Assembly (NCBI GenBank): GCA_944373065.1
Contig: CALWAJ010000066.1
Coordinates: 1-6,509 of the forward strand
From: an uncultured Bacilli bacterium
GTDB lineage: Bacteria; Bacillota_I; Bacilli_A; RF39; UBA660
Length of the DNA: 6,509 nt
Direction of reading: 5' to 3'
The notes under the pieces are model-generated. The model was given only the letters and a program-made list of their open reading frames with translations. It was not told the DNA's origin and did not search any database. The position numbers and the translations under genes are program-made. Positions 5,319 through 6,509 of this stretch are shown one piece after another (position 1 is the first letter of the stretch; every line of letters begins with the position of its first letter).

Positions 5319-6509
5319 ATGAAAGCATGTGTTTATACCTTAGGTTGTAAAGTAAATACTTATGAAAGTGAATATATTATGTTAAAACTAATAGAAGCAG
5401 GTTATGATGTTGTAAATAATTTATATGAGACTTCTGATGTCTATATAATTAATACTTGTACTGTAACAAATACTGCAGATATTAAGAGTAGAAAGATAAT
5501 ACATCGTATTAAGAGAAATAATCCTAATGCTTGTATAGTAGTTCTTGGTTGTTATGCAGAAGATCATCCTGATGATTTTGACGATGTAAATATCTATATT
5601 GGTAATAAAGATAAGAGTAAGATTATAGAACTACTTGATGAATTTTTTGCTAATAAAGAACCTATTAGAAGAGTAGGACTTGATAAAGATAGTTTTGAAG
5701 ATATGTTTATAACAGATTTTAAAAATAGATGTAGAGCCTTTGTTAAAGTACAAGATGGATGTGAGAACTTTTGTAGTTATTGTATTATTCCATATGTTAG
5801 AGGAAAGTGTAGGAGTAAAGATTTAGATACCGTTGTTAGGGAAGTAACTACTTTAGTTAATAAAGGTTTTAAAGAAATAGTATTAACTGGTATTCATACA
5901 GGACATTATGGAGTAGACCTTGATACTACTTTTTCAGACCTCCTAAAAGCTTTAATTAAAATAGAAGGATTAAAGCGTCTTAGAATCTCTAGTATTGAAG
6001 TAACTGAGTTAAATAGTGATGTTTTAGATGTAATTAAAAATAGTAATATAATAGTAGATCACTTACATATTCCTTTACAAGCAGGTAGTGATAAAGTCTT
6101 AAAATTAATGAATAGAAAGTATGATTTAAAATACTTTGAAGATAAATTAAAAGAAATTAGAGATATTAGACCTGATATATCTATTAGTACTGATATAATT
6201 GTAGGTTTTCCTAAAGAGAGTGAAGAAGACTTTTTAGAAACAATAGAAAATGCTCGTAGGTTTGCTTTTTCTAAAATACATGTCTTCCCATATTCAGATA
6301 GAAAAGGTACTGTTGCAAGTACTATGGATGGACATATAGATGGTAATATTAAGAAGGAAAGAGCAAGAAGACTTCTTGAAGTTTCTCATGAATTAGAAAG
6401 AGAATATGCTAATAAGTTTATTGGTAAGACTTTTGAAGTGCTTTTTGAAGAAGTTAAAGATGGCGTTAGTATAGGACATACTAGTAATTATTTAAAAGTT
6501 AAAGTAAAA
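5319..6509 (+). CDS. mtaB: tRNA t6A37 methylthiotransferase MtaB (3' end outside window)
   Basis: 397 codons without a stop to the window edge. MtaB is a radical SAM enzyme that converts t6A at position 37 of ANN-decoding tRNAs to ms2t6A, which supports accurate decoding. The N-terminal methylthiotransferase domain has its three cluster cysteines: C10 (YTLGCKVN), C47 (NTCTVT) and C78 (VLGCYAE). The radical SAM CxxxCxxC is DGCENFCSYCIIPYVRG, with C148, C152 and C155. IPLQAGSDKVLKLMNRKY (251-268), STDIIVGFPKE (290-300) and HVFPYSDRKGT (321-331) are further family blocks. The missing end should be the rest of the TRAM RNA-binding domain. NTCTVT and TLGCKVNTYE favour MtaB over MiaB or RimO. ATG 5319 is the first start after the in-frame TAA of the preceding gene, with AGGAAGTGA (5306-5314) upstream. 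No clear terminator separates it from the SGNH-like gene, so it may be co-transcribed. Confidence 0.94.
   Translation, partial: MKACVYTLGCKVNTYESEYIMLKLIEAGYDVVNNLYETSDVYIINTCTVTNTADIKSRKIIHRIKRNNPNACIVVLGCYAEDHPDDFDDVNIYIGNKDKSKIIELLDEFFANKEPIRRVGLDKDSFEDMFITDFKNRCRAFVKVQDGCENFCSYCIIPYVRGKCRSKDLDTVVREVTTLVNKGFKEIVLTGIHTGHYGVDLDTTFSDLLKALIKIEGLKRLRISSIEVTELNSDVLDVIKNSNIIVDHLHIPLQAGSDKVLKLMNRKYDLKYFEDKLKEIRDIRPDISISTDIIVGFPKESEEDFLETIENARRFAFSKIHVFPYSDRKGTVASTMDGHIDGNIKKERARRLLEVSHELEREYANKFIGKTFEVLFEEVKDGVSIGHTSNYLKVKVK

Noticed and set aside
5311..5319. Two-codon mini-ORF GTG-AAG-TAA overlapping the mtaB ATG, with AAAAGGAG well placed before it
   Set aside because: The GTG is part of AGGAAGTGA, which serves well as the mtaB ribosome site; no evidence that the mini-ORF is translated.

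Overview
The window is very AT-rich (roughly a quarter G+C by eye). Codons are strongly biased to A/T-ending forms, Shine-Dalgarno sites are classic AAGGAGG/AGGTGA types, Trp is encoded by TGG, and no gene is interrupted by TGA, so the standard bacterial code fits. The gene set (ThrRS, a YqfQ-like protein, MtaB, a two-gene pilus/competence-type assembly pair) points to a low-GC Bacillota or Mollicutes-related Bacilli lineage, possibly an uncultured gut bacterium. The taxon is an inference from composition and gene content.

Layout, left to right. (1) Positions 1-773: the 3' end of threonyl-tRNA synthetase overlaps by one base (TAATG) the start of a GNAT acetyltransferase gene. The pair ends at a long bidirectional hairpin terminator. 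(2) Positions 789-1097, minus strand: a small Asn-rich protein with a YqfQ-like core, convergent with the acetyltransferase and divergent from the next operon. (3) Positions 1200-3433: a two-gene operon for a GspF/PilC-type membrane platform protein with an unusual N-terminal extension, and a prepilin peptidase. It has a strong extended -10 promoter, which shows that translation starts at ATG 1200 and not at the upstream GTG 1149. (4) Positions 3518-4594: a self-inhibited (class II) Fic protein with a C-terminal winged helix, behind its own extended -10 promoter. (5) Positions 4592-4703: a compact regulatory-looking spacer with almost four 11-bp tandem repeats, a possible promoter and a perfect 17-bp palindrome. 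(6) Positions 4704-5288: an SGNH/GDSL-fold protein whose nucleophile serine is replaced by glutamate. (7) From 5319 to the window edge: MtaB, the tRNA methylthiotransferase, incomplete at its 3' end.

The ends (thrS, mtaB) are translation-related core genes. The middle holds a pseudopilus/competence-type assembly pair. The fic, repeat-spacer and SGNH segment looks the most accessory. The least ordinary signals are the GDE replacement in the SGNH protein together with the structured spacer in front of it, and the N-terminal extension of the GspF protein. I see no insertion sequence, CRISPR array, tRNA, rRNA or riboswitch. No stretch over 300 bases lacks a gene.
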